Below are positions 18,513 through 27,740 of a stretch of 42,697 nt of DNA, piece by piece (the first letter of the stretch is position 1; each line of letters opens with the position of its first letter). The notes under the pieces were generated by a model. That model was not told where the DNA came from and did not search any database. It was given only the letters and a program-made list of their open reading frames with translations. Source of the stretch: an uncultured bacterium. GTDB lineage: Bacteria > Pseudomonadota > Gammaproteobacteria > Burkholderiales > Burkholderiaceae_C. A program made the position numbers and the translations under genes. Location of the stretch: contig CAIYQZ010000009.1 of assembly GCA_903928495.1 (NCBI GenBank), positions 1-42,697 of the forward strand, given 5' to 3'.

Positions 18513-20147
18513 ATGGTTCGGATCGACAACTTCACTTGCGCACGCTTGCACACAGCCCGCCAGACAAAGGCACTTGAGACATTGATGGCGGCAAAGCTGC
18601 CGCCCCATGAACTCATGCAAAGGGCGGGAGAAGCCGTGGCGCGCCTGGCAAAAGCGCTGGCTCCGCACGCGCGCTGCATATGGATAGCCTGTGGCCCGGG
18701 CAACAACGGAGGAGATGGTCTGACAGCCGCCTGCGCTCTCTCACCCTGGGCCGCGCTGACCGGCACCCAGCTCGTCGTGACATGGGAAGGCGACGAGCAA
18801 CGCATGCCACCCGATGCCAGGAATGCACTGGAGCAGGTGCGACTTGCCGGCATCACACTCTCCTCGCGCCCGCCAGCGGAATGTGATCTGGTGATTGACG
18901 CCGTTCTAGGACTGGGAATGACTGGGTCCGCCAGAACTCCCCGCATCGGCCAACTGATTGAGCAGGTGAATACATTGGGACGCACACGGTTGTGCGTTGA
19001 CACCCCGAGTGGCTTGGACGCTGACACTGGAAAATATTTAATAGCTAAAACTCCAGTACCATCAAGCGACAAGACCATATTTACCTTGACATTATTGACA
19101 CTCAAGCCCGGACTCTTTACTGCTGACGGACGGGACCGCGCCGGGCAGGTTTGGTTTGACGACTTGGGGGCGTCCACCTTTGAAGAGCAACACGGCGCAG
19201 CAGTCGCCAATCGCGAGGCGGCTGAGAGCGCCTGGCTTGGCAGCGCGCGGCAGGTGACCGGCAATTGCAGGGTCTCGAATAAACCTATCAGCCGATCACA
19301 CAACAGCCACAAAGGCAGCCAAGGCGATGTATGGGTGGTCGGTGGGCAACACGCCTCACACAACGGTTCGGGCATGACGGGCGCAGCAGTGCTCAGCGCT
19401 CGCGCCGCTTTGCATCAAGGGGCAGGTCGGGTATTCGTGGTCCCACTGGGAAAACCCATGGTGGCATGGGATGGGTCGCAACCAGAACTGATGTTTCGAT
19501 CAACTGAGTCACTGGACCACACCGAAACCATGCGCTCCGGATGCTGGGTGTGTGGATGCGGTGGGGGTGATTTGATTCGGGAGTACATCCCCGCCCTACT
19601 GTTGCATACGGGTTTTCTGGTTCTCGATGCAGATGCCCTCAATGCCATCTCCCGAGACCCACAATTGATTGAAGCCGTGGTCGCAAGGGCCAACCGGGGT
19701 CAGACAACAGTCATGACGCCGCACCCCCTGGAGGCTGCCCGGCTGTGTGGCGCATCAACTGCGGACATTCAAAGCGACCGGCTTGCTCATGCACGCGAGA
19801 TTGCCAAGCGTTATCGGAGCATTTGTGTATTGAAGGGCAGCGGCACTGTGGTGGCGACGTCAGGAGGCACAGTCGTCGTCAACACAAGTGGCAACGCAGC
19901 GTTGGCAACAGCAGGTACCGGCGATGTATTGGCCGGCATGTTGGGCGCGGCGCTGGCCCGGCTCTCCACGCACGAAGGCCAAACGCAGCTCGCACAATCA
20001 GAAAAAGATCACGCCACACTGGACGCCGTGACCCGCACCGTGTGGCTCCACGGCTGTGCCGCCGACAAGTGGCCGAAAGACGGCCCCACCCTGACTGCAA
20101 GCCGCTTGTGCCGCTCATTGAACCCAGACGGAACGGCACTTGATTGA
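18513..20147 (+). CDS. nnr: Bifunctional NAD(P)H-hydrate epimerase / ADP-dependent dehydratase
   Basis: Repair enzyme for hydrated NAD(P)H. The N-terminal YjeF_N domain (about 15-235) interconverts R and S forms and contains HELMQRAGEA, ACGPGNNGGDGL (60-70) and VDTPSGLDADTG (162-173). The C-terminal ribokinase-like domain (about 280-535) removes water using ADP, with QGDVWVVGG, LDADALNAI, MTPHPLEAARL, VLKGSGTVVA and ATAGTGDVLAGMLGA. 544 residues, normal for the fusion. It is divergent from rpsB and convergent with yggT. Residues about 175-192, between the DADTG motif and the LKPGLFTADGRD strand, come from a copy of the dispersed repeat. Confidence 0.93.
   Translation: MVRIDNFTCARLHTARQTKALETLMAAKLPPHELMQRAGEAVARLAKALAPHARCIWIACGPGNNGGDGLTAACALSPWAALTGTQLVVTWEGDEQRMPPDARNALEQVRLAGITLSSRPPAECDLVIDAVLGLGMTGSARTPRIGQLIEQVNTLGRTRLCVDTPSGLDADTGKYLIAKTPVPSSDKTIFTLTLLTLKPGLFTADGRDRAGQVWFDDLGASTFEEQHGAAVANREAAESAWLGSARQVTGNCRVSNKPISRSHNSHKGSQGDVWVVGGQHASHNGSGMTGAAVLSARAALHQGAGRVFVVPLGKPMVAWDGSQPELMFRSTESLDHTETMRSGCWVCGCGGGDLIREYIPALLLHTGFLVLDADALNAISRDPQLIEAVVARANRGQTTVMTPHPLEAARLCGASTADIQSDRLAHAREIAKRYRSICVLKGSGTVVATSGGTVVVNTSGNAALATAGTGDVLAGMLGAALARLSTHEGQTQLAQSEKDHATLDAVTRTVWLHGCAADKWPKDGPTLTASRLCRSLNPDGTALD
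19036..19090 (+). repeat. Dispersed repeat copy E2, inside nnr
   Basis: ATAGC at 19041-19045, 12 nt, ACCATCAAGCG at 19058-19068, 11 nt, then TTTACCTTGA in place of the TTTGATTCA block. It is read on the sense strand in the phase ATA GCT and gives nnr residues about 175-192 (IAKTPVPSSDKTIF in the middle). The A+T content is well above that of flanking codons. Confidence 0.62.
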
Positions 20148-20162
20148 GAAAGAGAGGCTGAC

Positions 20163-20711
20163 TCAGCCCAGGAACATCAGGCCTACCTGCAAAAGAAGCA
20201 CCAAGACCAGTGCGGACAAGTCCACACCGCCAACCAAGGGTATGCGACGGCTCAACGGCCTCAACACAGGCGAGAGCAACCGGCTGAGCCAGGCATGCGC
20301 AGGTGATTGAGGTTGCACCCAAGACAAAACAGCCAAGCCCAGGGTGAGCACAAGCAAGCCCTGCAAAGTGGTTTTCAGCAGAATCTTGCCAACCAACACG
20401 GGCACAGACCAAAGCATTGCGACGCCCATGCCGTGGGAAAGCCCCCAAGCACCCAGACCGACCCACACAAAAGCCTGCAGCAGGGCCAGCAGTGCCGCAG
20501 CAATCAGACTGGCCGAATCCCACCTTGACCGTTGCCATGCAGGCGGCATTCCGCGCCTCAATGGCCTGACCAGCCAATCGGTCAACGCCATCACAAACGG
20601 ACCTGGCTGCTGAACCATGCTGATGCGGGAAACGTTGAGCCAAGCCCTGAGCAGGGCTGCTGAAATCAGACAAAAGAACAACGTATCCAGCAAGAAAACG
20701 ATGACATTCAT
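20163..20711 (-). CDS. YggT-family integral membrane protein
   Basis: Inner-membrane protein with two YggT repeats, 182 residues from the ATG at 20711; that ATG has AGAG 8 nt upstream and yields MNVIVFLLDTLFF, as in E. coli YggT. A second ATG two codons earlier is possible. Each repeat has a long hydrophobic helix and a PLRRxxP-like motif: VRPLRRGMP (about 48-56) and LRPLSRRIPLVGG (about 152-164) near the end, then DLSALVLVLLLQ. The family has been linked to osmotic and ion balance and to cell envelope organisation, without a defined reaction. It starts 15 nt after the rnr stop, so they probably form one transcript. Confidence 0.9.
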   Translation of the reverse strand: MNVIVFLLDTLFFCLISAALLRAWLNVSRISMVQQPGPFVMALTDWLVRPLRRGMPPAWQRSRWDSASLIAAALLALLQAFVWVGLGAWGLSHGMGVAMLWSVPVLVGKILLKTTLQGLLVLTLGLAVLSWVQPQSPAHAWLSRLLSPVLRPLSRRIPLVGGVDLSALVLVLLLQVGLMFLG

Positions 20712-20726
20712 GATCATGGCTCTGCG

Positions 20727-22979
20727 TCAGCGCCTTGGCTTTTTGCCTTTGCCCCGTGCCTCTCCTTTGCCATTTGACTTGCGGGGCCTGCCTGAACCAG
20801 CAGAAGGCTGGCTGTCAAGGCTGTTGGTGGGGCGTGGACGTTGCTTTCCGCTCGCAGAGGCAGACTTGGCCTTCACGCGCTCGCCCTCTTCAGAGGGTGC
20901 GCCTTTGCCAGCACTGGTTCGCAGGCTGGTATCACCCTCGGGCTGAACGAGCCTGAAATCGATCCGGCGACCGTCGAGATCAACCCTGCTGACTTGCACT
21001 TGAACCCGGGAGCCGAGGTGGTAGCGAATCCCCGTGCGTTCTCCGCGCAACTCCTGCCGATGCTCGTCAAACCGAAAGTACTCACCGCCCAGTTCAGTGA
21101 TGTGGACCAAGCCTTCCACATACATCGCATCCAGAGTGACAAACAAACCAAAACTTGTCACCGACGACACAACGCCCGTGAATTCCTCACCCAAATGCTC
21201 CCGCATGTATTTGCATTTGAGCCACGCTTCAACATCACGGCTGGCCTCGTCTGCGCGGCGTTCGTTGGCACTGCAATGCAGGCCAGCCGCCTGCCAGGCC
21301 AACGTATCTGCAGAGGGCTTTGCCGACGACGCCACATCCCGCTTTGGCGCCCTGGCCGCCAAACGCTTCTCAAGCTTTGCGTGGGCCTCTCCCGGGGTAG
21401 GCAAATCAGGCAGTTGGTATCTGCGCTCTTGCAGAATGGACTTGATCACCCGATGCACCAGCAAATCGGGATAGCGCCGAATGGGGCTGGTGAAGTGCGT
21501 GTATGCATCGAAGGCAAGCCCAAAGTGACCGCTGTTCGATGGCGTGTAAATCGCTTGCTGCATGGACCGCAACAGCATGGTGTGTATTTGCTGCGAGTCA
21601 GGCCGATCTTTGGTGGCTTGAGCAATGCGCTGAAAATCCCCAGGCGTTGGTTGATCCCCAATGGTTTGCGAAACGCCCATGACCTTGAGGTAGCCACGCA
21701 AAATTTCCTGCTTTTCAGGTGTGGGGCCCTCGTGTACCCGATAAAGACCTGGCTGCTTGCTGTGCGCGATGAACTCAGCAGAGCAAACATTTGCCGCGAG
21801 CATGGCCTCTTCGATCAGGCGGTGGGCTTCGTTGCGAACACGGGCAACGATCTTTTCGATACGGCCCGACTCATCACAGACGATTTGAGTTTCAGTGGTT
21901 TCAAAGTCCACCGCGCCGCGAACCTGACGGGCTTGAAGCAAAGCGCGGTACACGTCCTGGAGGTCCAAGAGATGCGGCACCAACGCTTTTCGGTTTGCAG
22001 CCTCGGGTCCGCGGGTATTGGACAAAATGGCAGCCACTTCGGTGTAGGTGAACCTCGCATGACTGAACATGACCGCAGGATAAAACTGGTACGCGTGGAT
22101 CTCCCCAGATGAGTTGATCAGCATGTCGCACACCATGCACAAGCGCTGAACATCTGGATTCAGTGAACACAGGCCGTTCGATAGCTTCTCCGGCAGCATT
22201 GGGATGACCCTGCGGGGGAAGTAAACGCTGGTGGCGCGGTCGTAAGCATCCACATCAAGGGCAGATCCGGTCTCCACGTAGTGGCTGACGTCGGCAATGG
22301 CCACCAGCAACCGCCAACCTTTGCCGCGCCCCACGCGTGATGGTTGTGCGAACACCGCGTCGTCAAAATCCCGTGCATCCTCGCCGTCAATCGTCACCAG
22401 AGGAACGTCGGTGAGATCAATTCGGTTCAAGGTATCGGAGGGCCTGACGCGGTCGGGCAAACTTCGGGCTTGACCCATCGCGGCTTCGGAAAACTCGTGC
22501 GGAACGCCATATTTGCGCACCGCGATTTCGATTTCCATCCCAGGGTCATCCACCTCGCCGAGCACCTCTTTGATCCGCCCTACCGGCTGGCCAAACAACG
22601 CGGGGGGCTCTGTCAACTCGACCACCACCACCTGCCCTACTTTGGCCTTGCCTGTTGCCCCACCGGGAACCAGAACGTCTTGGCCGTAGCGCTTGTCCTC
22701 CGGCGCCACCAGCCAGATACCACCCTCCTGCAGCAAACGGCCGATGATGGGAGCGTTTGAGCGCTCGACAATTTCGGTTACCCGACCTTCCGAGCGACCA
22801 CGCCGGTCTGTTCGAACCAACCGAACCTTCACTCGGTCCCTGTGCAACACCGCGCGCATTTCATTCGGCGGCAGGTATACATCGGCTGCGCCGTCGTCCC
22901 GAGCCACGAAGCCGTGACCGTCACGATGGCCCGAAACAGTTCCAGAAAATTCATCCAAAGAGGTGTTTTTGTCTTGCAT
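20727..22979 (-). CDS. rnr: Ribonuclease R (short form without the N-terminal winged helix)
   Basis: Processive 3'-5' exoribonuclease of the RNB family that degrades structured RNA. 750 residues from the ATG at 22979 (MQDKNTSLDEFSGTVSGHRDGHGF). The cold-shock domains come first, then RNB with the catalytic VTIDGEDARDFDDAV and GHFGLAFDAYTHFTSPIRRYPDLLVHR, then an S1 domain (FTGVVSSVTSFGLFV...VEGLVHITEL) and a Lys/Arg/Gly-rich tail. The HTH_12 winged helix of E. coli RNase R (about 80 residues) is absent. No Shine-Dalgarno precedes the ATG, and only 32 nt separate it from the divergent tRNA-Leu gene. Longer in-frame readings enter the antisense of that tRNA and are not real. Confidence 0.94.
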   Translation of the reverse strand: MQDKNTSLDEFSGTVSGHRDGHGFVARDDGAADVYLPPNEMRAVLHRDRVKVRLVRTDRRGRSEGRVTEIVERSNAPIIGRLLQEGGIWLVAPEDKRYGQDVLVPGGATGKAKVGQVVVVELTEPPALFGQPVGRIKEVLGEVDDPGMEIEIAVRKYGVPHEFSEAAMGQARSLPDRVRPSDTLNRIDLTDVPLVTIDGEDARDFDDAVFAQPSRVGRGKGWRLLVAIADVSHYVETGSALDVDAYDRATSVYFPRRVIPMLPEKLSNGLCSLNPDVQRLCMVCDMLINSSGEIHAYQFYPAVMFSHARFTYTEVAAILSNTRGPEAANRKALVPHLLDLQDVYRALLQARQVRGAVDFETTETQIVCDESGRIEKIVARVRNEAHRLIEEAMLAANVCSAEFIAHSKQPGLYRVHEGPTPEKQEILRGYLKVMGVSQTIGDQPTPGDFQRIAQATKDRPDSQQIHTMLLRSMQQAIYTPSNSGHFGLAFDAYTHFTSPIRRYPDLLVHRVIKSILQERRYQLPDLPTPGEAHAKLEKRLAARAPKRDVASSAKPSADTLAWQAAGLHCSANERRADEASRDVEAWLKCKYMREHLGEEFTGVVSSVTSFGLFVTLDAMYVEGLVHITELGGEYFRFDEHRQELRGERTGIRYHLGSRVQVQVSRVDLDGRRIDFRLVQPEGDTSLRTSAGKGAPSEEGERVKAKSASASGKQRPRPTNSLDSQPSAGSGRPRKSNGKGEARGKGKKPRR

Positions 22980-22988
22980 AAGTAATGC

Positions 22989-22994
22989 TATACT
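22989..22994 (+). promoter_or_regulatory. -10 box of tRNA-Leu, overlapping the rnr start region
   Basis: TATACT with a TTTTTG 17 nt upstream as a weak -35, ending 17 nt before the first base of tRNA-Leu. The hexamer read on the other strand, TAGTATAG, could serve as the -10 of rnr, in which case the rnr message would have an extremely short leader. Confidence 0.5.
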
Positions 22995-23011
22995 AGCGTC
23001 TTTCCTGAAAA

Positions 23012-23096
<85 letters not shown>

Positions 23097-23102
23097 AGTT
23101 TG

Positions 23103-23138
23103 AAACCCTGCAATCCATTGGATTGCAGGGTTTTTCAT
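23103..23138 (+). terminator. Intrinsic terminator after tRNA-Leu
   Basis: A perfect 14-bp stem, AAACCCTGCAATCC paired with GGATTGCAGGGTTT around a 3-nt loop, then TTTTTC. It starts 7 nt after the CCA of tRNA-Leu. The convergent rimO transcript also reaches it about 100 nt after its stop, so the stem may act for both directions, although the T-run favours the tRNA direction. The 100 nt between it and the rimO stop hold nothing I can name. Confidence 0.93.
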
Positions 23139-23233
23139 TTTCCGAGCCCGAGAACTTGATATTCGAAGGTGCTGACTGACAGATCCAAACTGCGCAAACC
23201 CGTTGATGTAGCAGGCTTGCACAGTTTGACACG

Positions 23234-24613
23234 TCAAATGGGTTGGGCCACCAGGTCGTGCCCATCGATAGACACCACCTTGGCTTTGGTGAATTCACCC
23301 ACCTTGAGCGTTTTGCTGATTTTCTGCGGTGGCAGCAAGCGAACAACGCCGTCGATTTCAGGAGCATCTGCATAACTCCTGCCCAAACCACCTTTTCTGC
23401 CAAGGCCAGGTGCAGAATCCACCAACACTTGCAAGGTTTCACCCAGCCTGCGCTTCAGGCGCTCAGAAGACACCTGCACTGCAACAGCCATGACCCTGGC
23501 ACGCCTGTGCTCACGCACGTCCTCAGGCAGTTGATGTTGCAGGGAATTGGCCGCAGCACCCTTCACTGGTGAATAAGCGAAGCACCCAACACGATCGATG
23601 TTCGCCTCTCGCAGGAAGCCGAGCAAGTGCTCGAACTCATCCTCAGTTTCGCCCGGGAAACCAGCGATGAACGTACTGCGCAACACCAACTCAGGGCACA
23701 CATCGCGCCAGCGCTGTATCCGCTCCAGATTTTTTTCGCCGCTGGCTGGCCGCTTCATGCGTTTCAGCACATCGGGATGGCTGTGCTGAAGCGGGACGTC
23801 GAGGTAGGGAAGACACAGGCCTTCGGCCATCAGCGGCAAAATGTCATCAACATGCGGGTAGGGGTAAACGTAGTGCAAACGAACCCAGGCACCATGCTCG
23901 CGAGCCAACAAACCCAGTGCACGAACGAGATCGTAAAGCCGTGTCTTGACAGGCTTGCCATCCCAAAAGCCTGTGCGGTACTGCACATCAACGCCATACG
24001 CTGACGTATCTTGACTGACAACCAGCAGTTCTTTCACGCCCGCCCGAAACAGGCGTGCAGCCTCGGCCAACACATCTCCAACTGGCCGGCTGACCAAATC
24101 ACCCCGCATTGAGGGAATGATGCAAAAGGTACAGCGGTGGTTACATCCCTCGCTGATTTTCAAGTAGGCATAGTGTTTCGGTGTGAGTTTGATACCCTGC
24201 GCCGGCACCAGGTCAAAGAACGGGTCATGCGGTTTGGGCAGATGAAGATGCACCGCATCCATCACCTCCTGGGTGGCGTGCGGTCCGGTCACAGCCAACA
24301 CAGCCGGGTGCATGGCAGACACCAGATTCCCCCCCGCTTCATCCTGCTTTGCACCCAGGCAACCGGTCACGATGACCCGACCGTTTTCAGCCAAGGCCTC
24401 GCCAATCGTGTCCAGGCTCTCTTTGACAGCTTCATCGATGAAACCGCAGGTATTGACGATGACCAGATCTGCGCCTTGGAATGTCTTGGAGGTCTGATAA
24501 CCCTCGGCACTCAATTGGGTGAGGATCAGTTCGGAGTCGGTCAGCGCCTTTGGACAGCCAAGACTCACAAAACCGATTTTGGGCGTTTTTTCCTGCGGTA
24601 AATGGGCAAGCAT
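23234..24613 (-). CDS. rimO: Ribosomal protein S12 methylthiotransferase
   Basis: Radical-SAM enzyme that methylthiolates the conserved aspartate of ribosomal protein S12. From the ATG at 24613, 459 residues; a GTG three codons earlier with AGGTG nearby is the alternative start. The N-terminal MTTase domain ([14 protein letters not shown]) holds three cluster cysteines at about 20, 56 and 85. The radical-SAM cluster is C157, C161 and C164 in [18 protein letters not shown], and a C-terminal TRAM domain ends the protein. [10 protein letters not shown] and the lack of MiaB-type features separate it from MiaB. It follows phaR with about a 34-nt gap. Confidence 0.95.
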   Translation of the reverse strand: MLAHLPQEKTPKIGFVSLGCPKALTDSELILTQLSAEGYQTSKTFQGADLVIVNTCGFIDEAVKESLDTIGEALAENGRVIVTGCLGAKQDEAGGNLVSAMHPAVLAVTGPHATQEVMDAVHLHLPKPHDPFFDLVPAQGIKLTPKHYAYLKISEGCNHRCTFCIIPSMRGDLVSRPVGDVLAEAARLFRAGVKELLVVSQDTSAYGVDVQYRTGFWDGKPVKTRLYDLVRALGLLAREHGAWVRLHYVYPYPHVDDILPLMAEGLCLPYLDVPLQHSHPDVLKRMKRPASGEKNLERIQRWRDVCPELVLRSTFIAGFPGETEDEFEHLLGFLREANIDRVGCFAYSPVKGAAANSLQHQLPEDVREHRRARVMAVAVQVSSERLKRRLGETLQVLVDSAPGLGRKGGLGRSYADAPEIDGVVRLLPPQKISKTLKVGEFTKAKVVSIDGHDLVAQPI

Positions 24614-24647
24614 GGAACTCACATGGCACCTGTGATGTGATGGGGCA

Positions 24648-25190
24648 TCAACGCTTGAGACCCATGGCAGCCAGCATTTGCTCGCTGCTGCGTTGCATCT
24701 GCTCCTGAACCTGCTGGAATGCCGTTTTGGACTGCTCCATGTAGCTACCCATCATCGTTTGCATGACGGGACCTTGCACGTTCAAGAACTGGCTCCAAGC
24801 TTCAGGTGTCATGCCCTTGGGCTGAATGGCAACCTTTTGCTGCATCTCGGTGAACACCTGCATGTTCTTTTCCAGATAGGCACCCACGAAACCCTGCATG
24901 GCATGGCCATAGAAGCGAATGATGTTGGCCAGAATCTGCTCGGTAAACAAAGGCACGCCGGCGGTCTCTTCTTCCAGAATGATCTGCAACAGAATGCTGC
25001 GCGTCAAATCGTCACCCGACTTCGCATCGATGACCACGAACGGATGCGCTTCCATGACCAGACCCTTGACTTCAGCCAGAGTGATGTATGTGGAGGTATC
25101 GGTGTCGTACAAGCGACGGTTGGGGTACTTTTTGATGACTCGGACCCCGCTGGGGATCACGTTTTCAATATCGGGTTTGCTTTTGTTCAC
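24648..25190 (-). CDS. phaR: Polyhydroxyalkanoate synthesis repressor PhaR
   Basis: DNA-binding repressor that controls phasin genes and senses polyhydroxybutyrate granules. 180 residues from the GTG at 25190, with AAGGA 8 nt upstream. The N-terminal domain [22 protein letters not shown] (split by the KYPNRRLYD signature) binds DNA; the following PHB-accumulation regulatory domain covers [20 protein letters not shown]. The C-terminal third is Gln/Met-rich and probably binds the granule. A 3-hydroxybutyrate dehydrogenase gene a few kb away fits a PHB-storing organism. The 130 nt upstream, to tRNA-Val, hold no recognisable gene. Confidence 0.94.
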   Translation of the reverse strand: MNKSKPDIENVIPSGVRVIKKYPNRRLYDTDTSTYITLAEVKGLVMEAHPFVVIDAKSGDDLTRSILLQIILEEETAGVPLFTEQILANIIRFYGHAMQGFVGAYLEKNMQVFTEMQQKVAIQPKGMTPEAWSQFLNVQGPVMQTMMGSYMEQSKTAFQQVQEQMQRSSEQMLAAMGLKR

Positions 25191-25319
25191 GGAACAAATC
25201 CTTGGTGAAGATGCCAGCTTGCTTCACCGCTTCACGCAGGCGGATTGACCGGATGGCGAACAAGATTTGGAGGGGCCGCCTGGGGCCAGCGTGCACTTGA
25301 CGGGTGCAGCGAGAGAATT

Positions 25320-25396
25320 TGGTAGGCGCGATTGGACTCGAACCAACGACCCCCACCATGTCAAGGTGGTGCTCTAACCAGCTGAGCTACGCGCCT
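25320..25396 (-). tRNA. tRNA-Val (anticodon GAC)
   Basis: 77 nt. Acceptor arms AGGCGCG and CGCGCCT, discriminator A, encoded CCA. D-arm GCTCAGCTGGTTAGAGC, anticodon stem CCACC/GGTGG around TTGACAT giving GAC for GUC codons, and T-arm with GTTCGAGTCC. All four stems pair well. Confidence 0.97.
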
Positions 25397-25416
25397 ACAA
25401 ACGATTCGAAGCTCGA

Positions 25417-25422
25417 ATTATA
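25417..25422 (-). promoter_or_regulatory. -10 box of tRNA-Val
   Basis: Perfect TATAAT 20 nt before the first base of tRNA-Val on the minus strand. The -35 region is weak. The box lies in the 61-nt gap after the relA stop. Confidence 0.6.
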
Positions 25423-25457
25423 GCGTGGAAATTCGAACCATCTGATGCCGCCGCAAA

Positions 25458-27740
25458 CTATCTGCGCTTGGCCATGCGAACGCCTTCGACATCCGTGAGG
25501 GTGGACAGCACACGGTTCAACCGATGCGCGTCTGACACCTCCACCGTGAATGTCATCCAGGCAAGACCTTTGACCGATTGGGTCTGCACGCCGATGACGT
25601 TGATTTTTTCGCGTGCAAACACCTCGGAAATGTCGCGCAGCAACCCCTGCCTGTCGCGCGCCTCCACCGACACATCCACAGGATAAAACGCTGTTTCGTT
25701 GGACTTGATGCCACGCCACTGGACCGCGATCACCCGGTCGGGGTGTGTGCGGGCCAGGTAGCGATAGTCAGCGCAATCCGCGCGGTGGATGCTGACCCCT
25801 TTGCCTTTGGTCACAAATCCCCCAATGATGTCTGGGGGGGCGGGTTTGCAACACTTGGCCAGCTGAGTCAGCATGGAATCGACGCCCACCACCAGGACAT
25901 GGCTGCCCGAAAACTTGTCGCTCTGGCGATGTTTGCGGACAAACGGCAGTTCGTCACTGGGTGGCTCGGGCTCCGGCGGCGCGAGCTGGTTTTCAATGGC
26001 CCTCAGCGACAGCTCATCTTTGCCCACCACTTCAAACAGCTGGTTGCTGCTCGAGAACCCCATCTGTGTCGCAAGGTCGTCCAGGCTGAGCGCTGTTTTT
26101 CCTTCGCGCTGCAGCAGCTTCTCGACGGCTTCCCTGCCGCGCGCCACGGTTGCTTCGGTCGCCAAGCCGTTGAACCATGCCCGCACCTTGGCACGGGCAC
26201 GGGCGCCCACCAGATAGCCCAACTCAGGGTTCAACCAATCTCGGGAGGGGCCACCTTCTTTGGCAGCAATGATTTCCACCGTCTGGCCGTTATCCAGTGC
26301 TGTACTGAGGGTGACCATCACGTCATTGACTTTGGCACCCCTGCACCGGTGACCCAGGTTGGTGTGAACCGTGTAGGCAAAGTCCACCGGGGTTGCACCT
26401 TTGGGCAGTTCCACAATCGCCGCGTCAGGTGTCAGCACATATATGCGGTCGTCAAACAACGCTGGGGTGGTGCCACTGAAGTCCCGCTCCCACGCCAGCA
26501 GTTGGCGCAGCACGGCTATTTTGGTGTCGTACTCCGAGGTAGCAGACACCCCCGCGTAACCCTTGCTGCCTGCTTCCTTGTAAGCCCAATGCGCGGCCAC
26601 ACCGTGCTCGGCATGCTGGTGCATGGCATCTGTGCGAATCTGTATCTCAATCGCCCTGCCCTGCTCGTCTCGGACCACGGTGTGCAGCGACTGGTACCCG
26701 TTGGGTTTGGGGCTCGCGATGTAATCGTCAAACTCCTCAGCAACAGGTTGAAACTGTGCGTGAACCCAGGCGAGCACGGCATAACAGGCAGCCACATCGA
26801 CCACCACAACCCGCAAGGCGCGGATGTCGAACACCTTGTCAAAGTTCAGCGATTTGCCGCGCATCTTCTTGGCAATGCTGTAGATGTGCTTGGGGCGTCC
26901 CTGCACCTGCACTTCAAAACCCTGCTGGCGGATGGCCTGTTCCAGCCGTTCGCGCAGCGCTGCCATGTAGGTCTCGCGTTCGGTTCGCTTTTCATCCAGC
27001 AAACGCGCAATGTGCTTGTAGGTGTCTGGCTCAAGGAAACGGAACGCCAAGTCCTCCATTTCCCACTTGATTTGCCAGATCCCCAAGCGGTTGGCCAGGG
27101 GTGCAAACACGTGCAGTGCCTCCCAGGCCAGGTCCACTGGCGGCACTTGCTTGACAGCGGCAAAGTGACGCAGTGTTTGCAACCGGGAGGCCAGACGCAA
27201 CATGACCACCCGCAGATCGCGCGAGAACGCCAGCAGCATCTTGCGCACGTTCTCGGTCTGGCTGGCCGCGAGCTCTGACACAGGCGCCTTGTTGCCCGAC
27301 GGTGCCCCCGGCAACGTGCCCACCCTCTCGCGCTCCTGCCGGGATTCCGCCGCCTTCAGCCGGGCCTGGCGCTGCAGGTGCACGAGCTTGGTGGTTTCCA
27401 TGGCCAGCTCGGCAAAGTTGCTGCCAAAGGCCTTGGTGATCACCTCCTGTGGTTTGTTCAGGTGTTCGCAGGCATACACCAGGTAGCAGGCGGCCTGCAT
27501 GGCCTTAGAGCCGCCAATGGCACCCAGGATGGCGGCAACGGCATCGGCATGCGTCAGGATGTTTTCGCCCGTGTCCAGCTTTGCATCGGCCAGCAAGGGC
27601 TCCGCAAATGCACGGGCGCGGGCAGTTGCATTGGCGGGTGCCACAAACCCGTCAGCAGTGGCCGCCACGATCAGCGCGGCACCACTCTCGGGCACCGAGC
27701 CCGCAGGCACCGGCGAGTGGGGAATGTCGGTGGTTTTCAT
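25458..27740 (-). CDS. relA: Monofunctional (p)ppGpp synthetase RelA
   Basis: Ribosome-associated stringent-response synthetase, 760 residues. The N-terminal hydrolase-like domain (about 60-200) lacks the catalytic HD (the region reads LVYACEHLN), so hydrolysis is not expected. The synthetase domain has RPKHIYSIAKKM, FDIRALR and, at 336-339, EFDD before YIASPKPNGYQSLHT, the acidic form typical of RelA rather than the RxKD of SpoT. Then follow TGS (IYVLTPDAAIVELPKGATPVDFAY), a helical part, the KCCKPAPPDIIGG zinc-finger and a C-terminal ACT domain. ATG at 27740 overlaps the hydrolase stop as ATGA. Confidence 0.95.
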   Translation of the reverse strand: MKTTDIPHSPVPAGSVPESGAALIVAATADGFVAPANATARARAFAEPLLADAKLDTGENILTHADAVAAILGAIGGSKAMQAACYLVYACEHLNKPQEVITKAFGSNFAELAMETTKLVHLQRQARLKAAESRQERERVGTLPGAPSGNKAPVSELAASQTENVRKMLLAFSRDLRVVMLRLASRLQTLRHFAAVKQVPPVDLAWEALHVFAPLANRLGIWQIKWEMEDLAFRFLEPDTYKHIARLLDEKRTERETYMAALRERLEQAIRQQGFEVQVQGRPKHIYSIAKKMRGKSLNFDKVFDIRALRVVVVDVAACYAVLAWVHAQFQPVAEEFDDYIASPKPNGYQSLHTVVRDEQGRAIEIQIRTDAMHQHAEHGVAAHWAYKEAGSKGYAGVSATSEYDTKIAVLRQLLAWERDFSGTTPALFDDRIYVLTPDAAIVELPKGATPVDFAYTVHTNLGHRCRGAKVNDVMVTLSTALDNGQTVEIIAAKEGGPSRDWLNPELGYLVGARARAKVRAWFNGLATEATVARGREAVEKLLQREGKTALSLDDLATQMGFSSSNQLFEVVGKDELSLRAIENQLAPPEPEPPSDELPFVRKHRQSDKFSGSHVLVVGVDSMLTQLAKCCKPAPPDIIGGFVTKGKGVSIHRADCADYRYLARTHPDRVIAVQWRGIKSNETAFYPVDVSVEARDRQGLLRDISEVFAREKINVIGVQTQSVKGLAWMTFTVEVSDAHRLNRVLSTLTDVEGVRMAKRR

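Noticed and set aside
25416-25446. Possible eighth repeat copy: ATAGC, 12 nt, ACCATCTGATG upstream of tRNA-Val
   Set aside because: The ATAGC is part of the tRNA-Val -10 box and the following blocks (AAGCG, TTTGATTCA) are missing.
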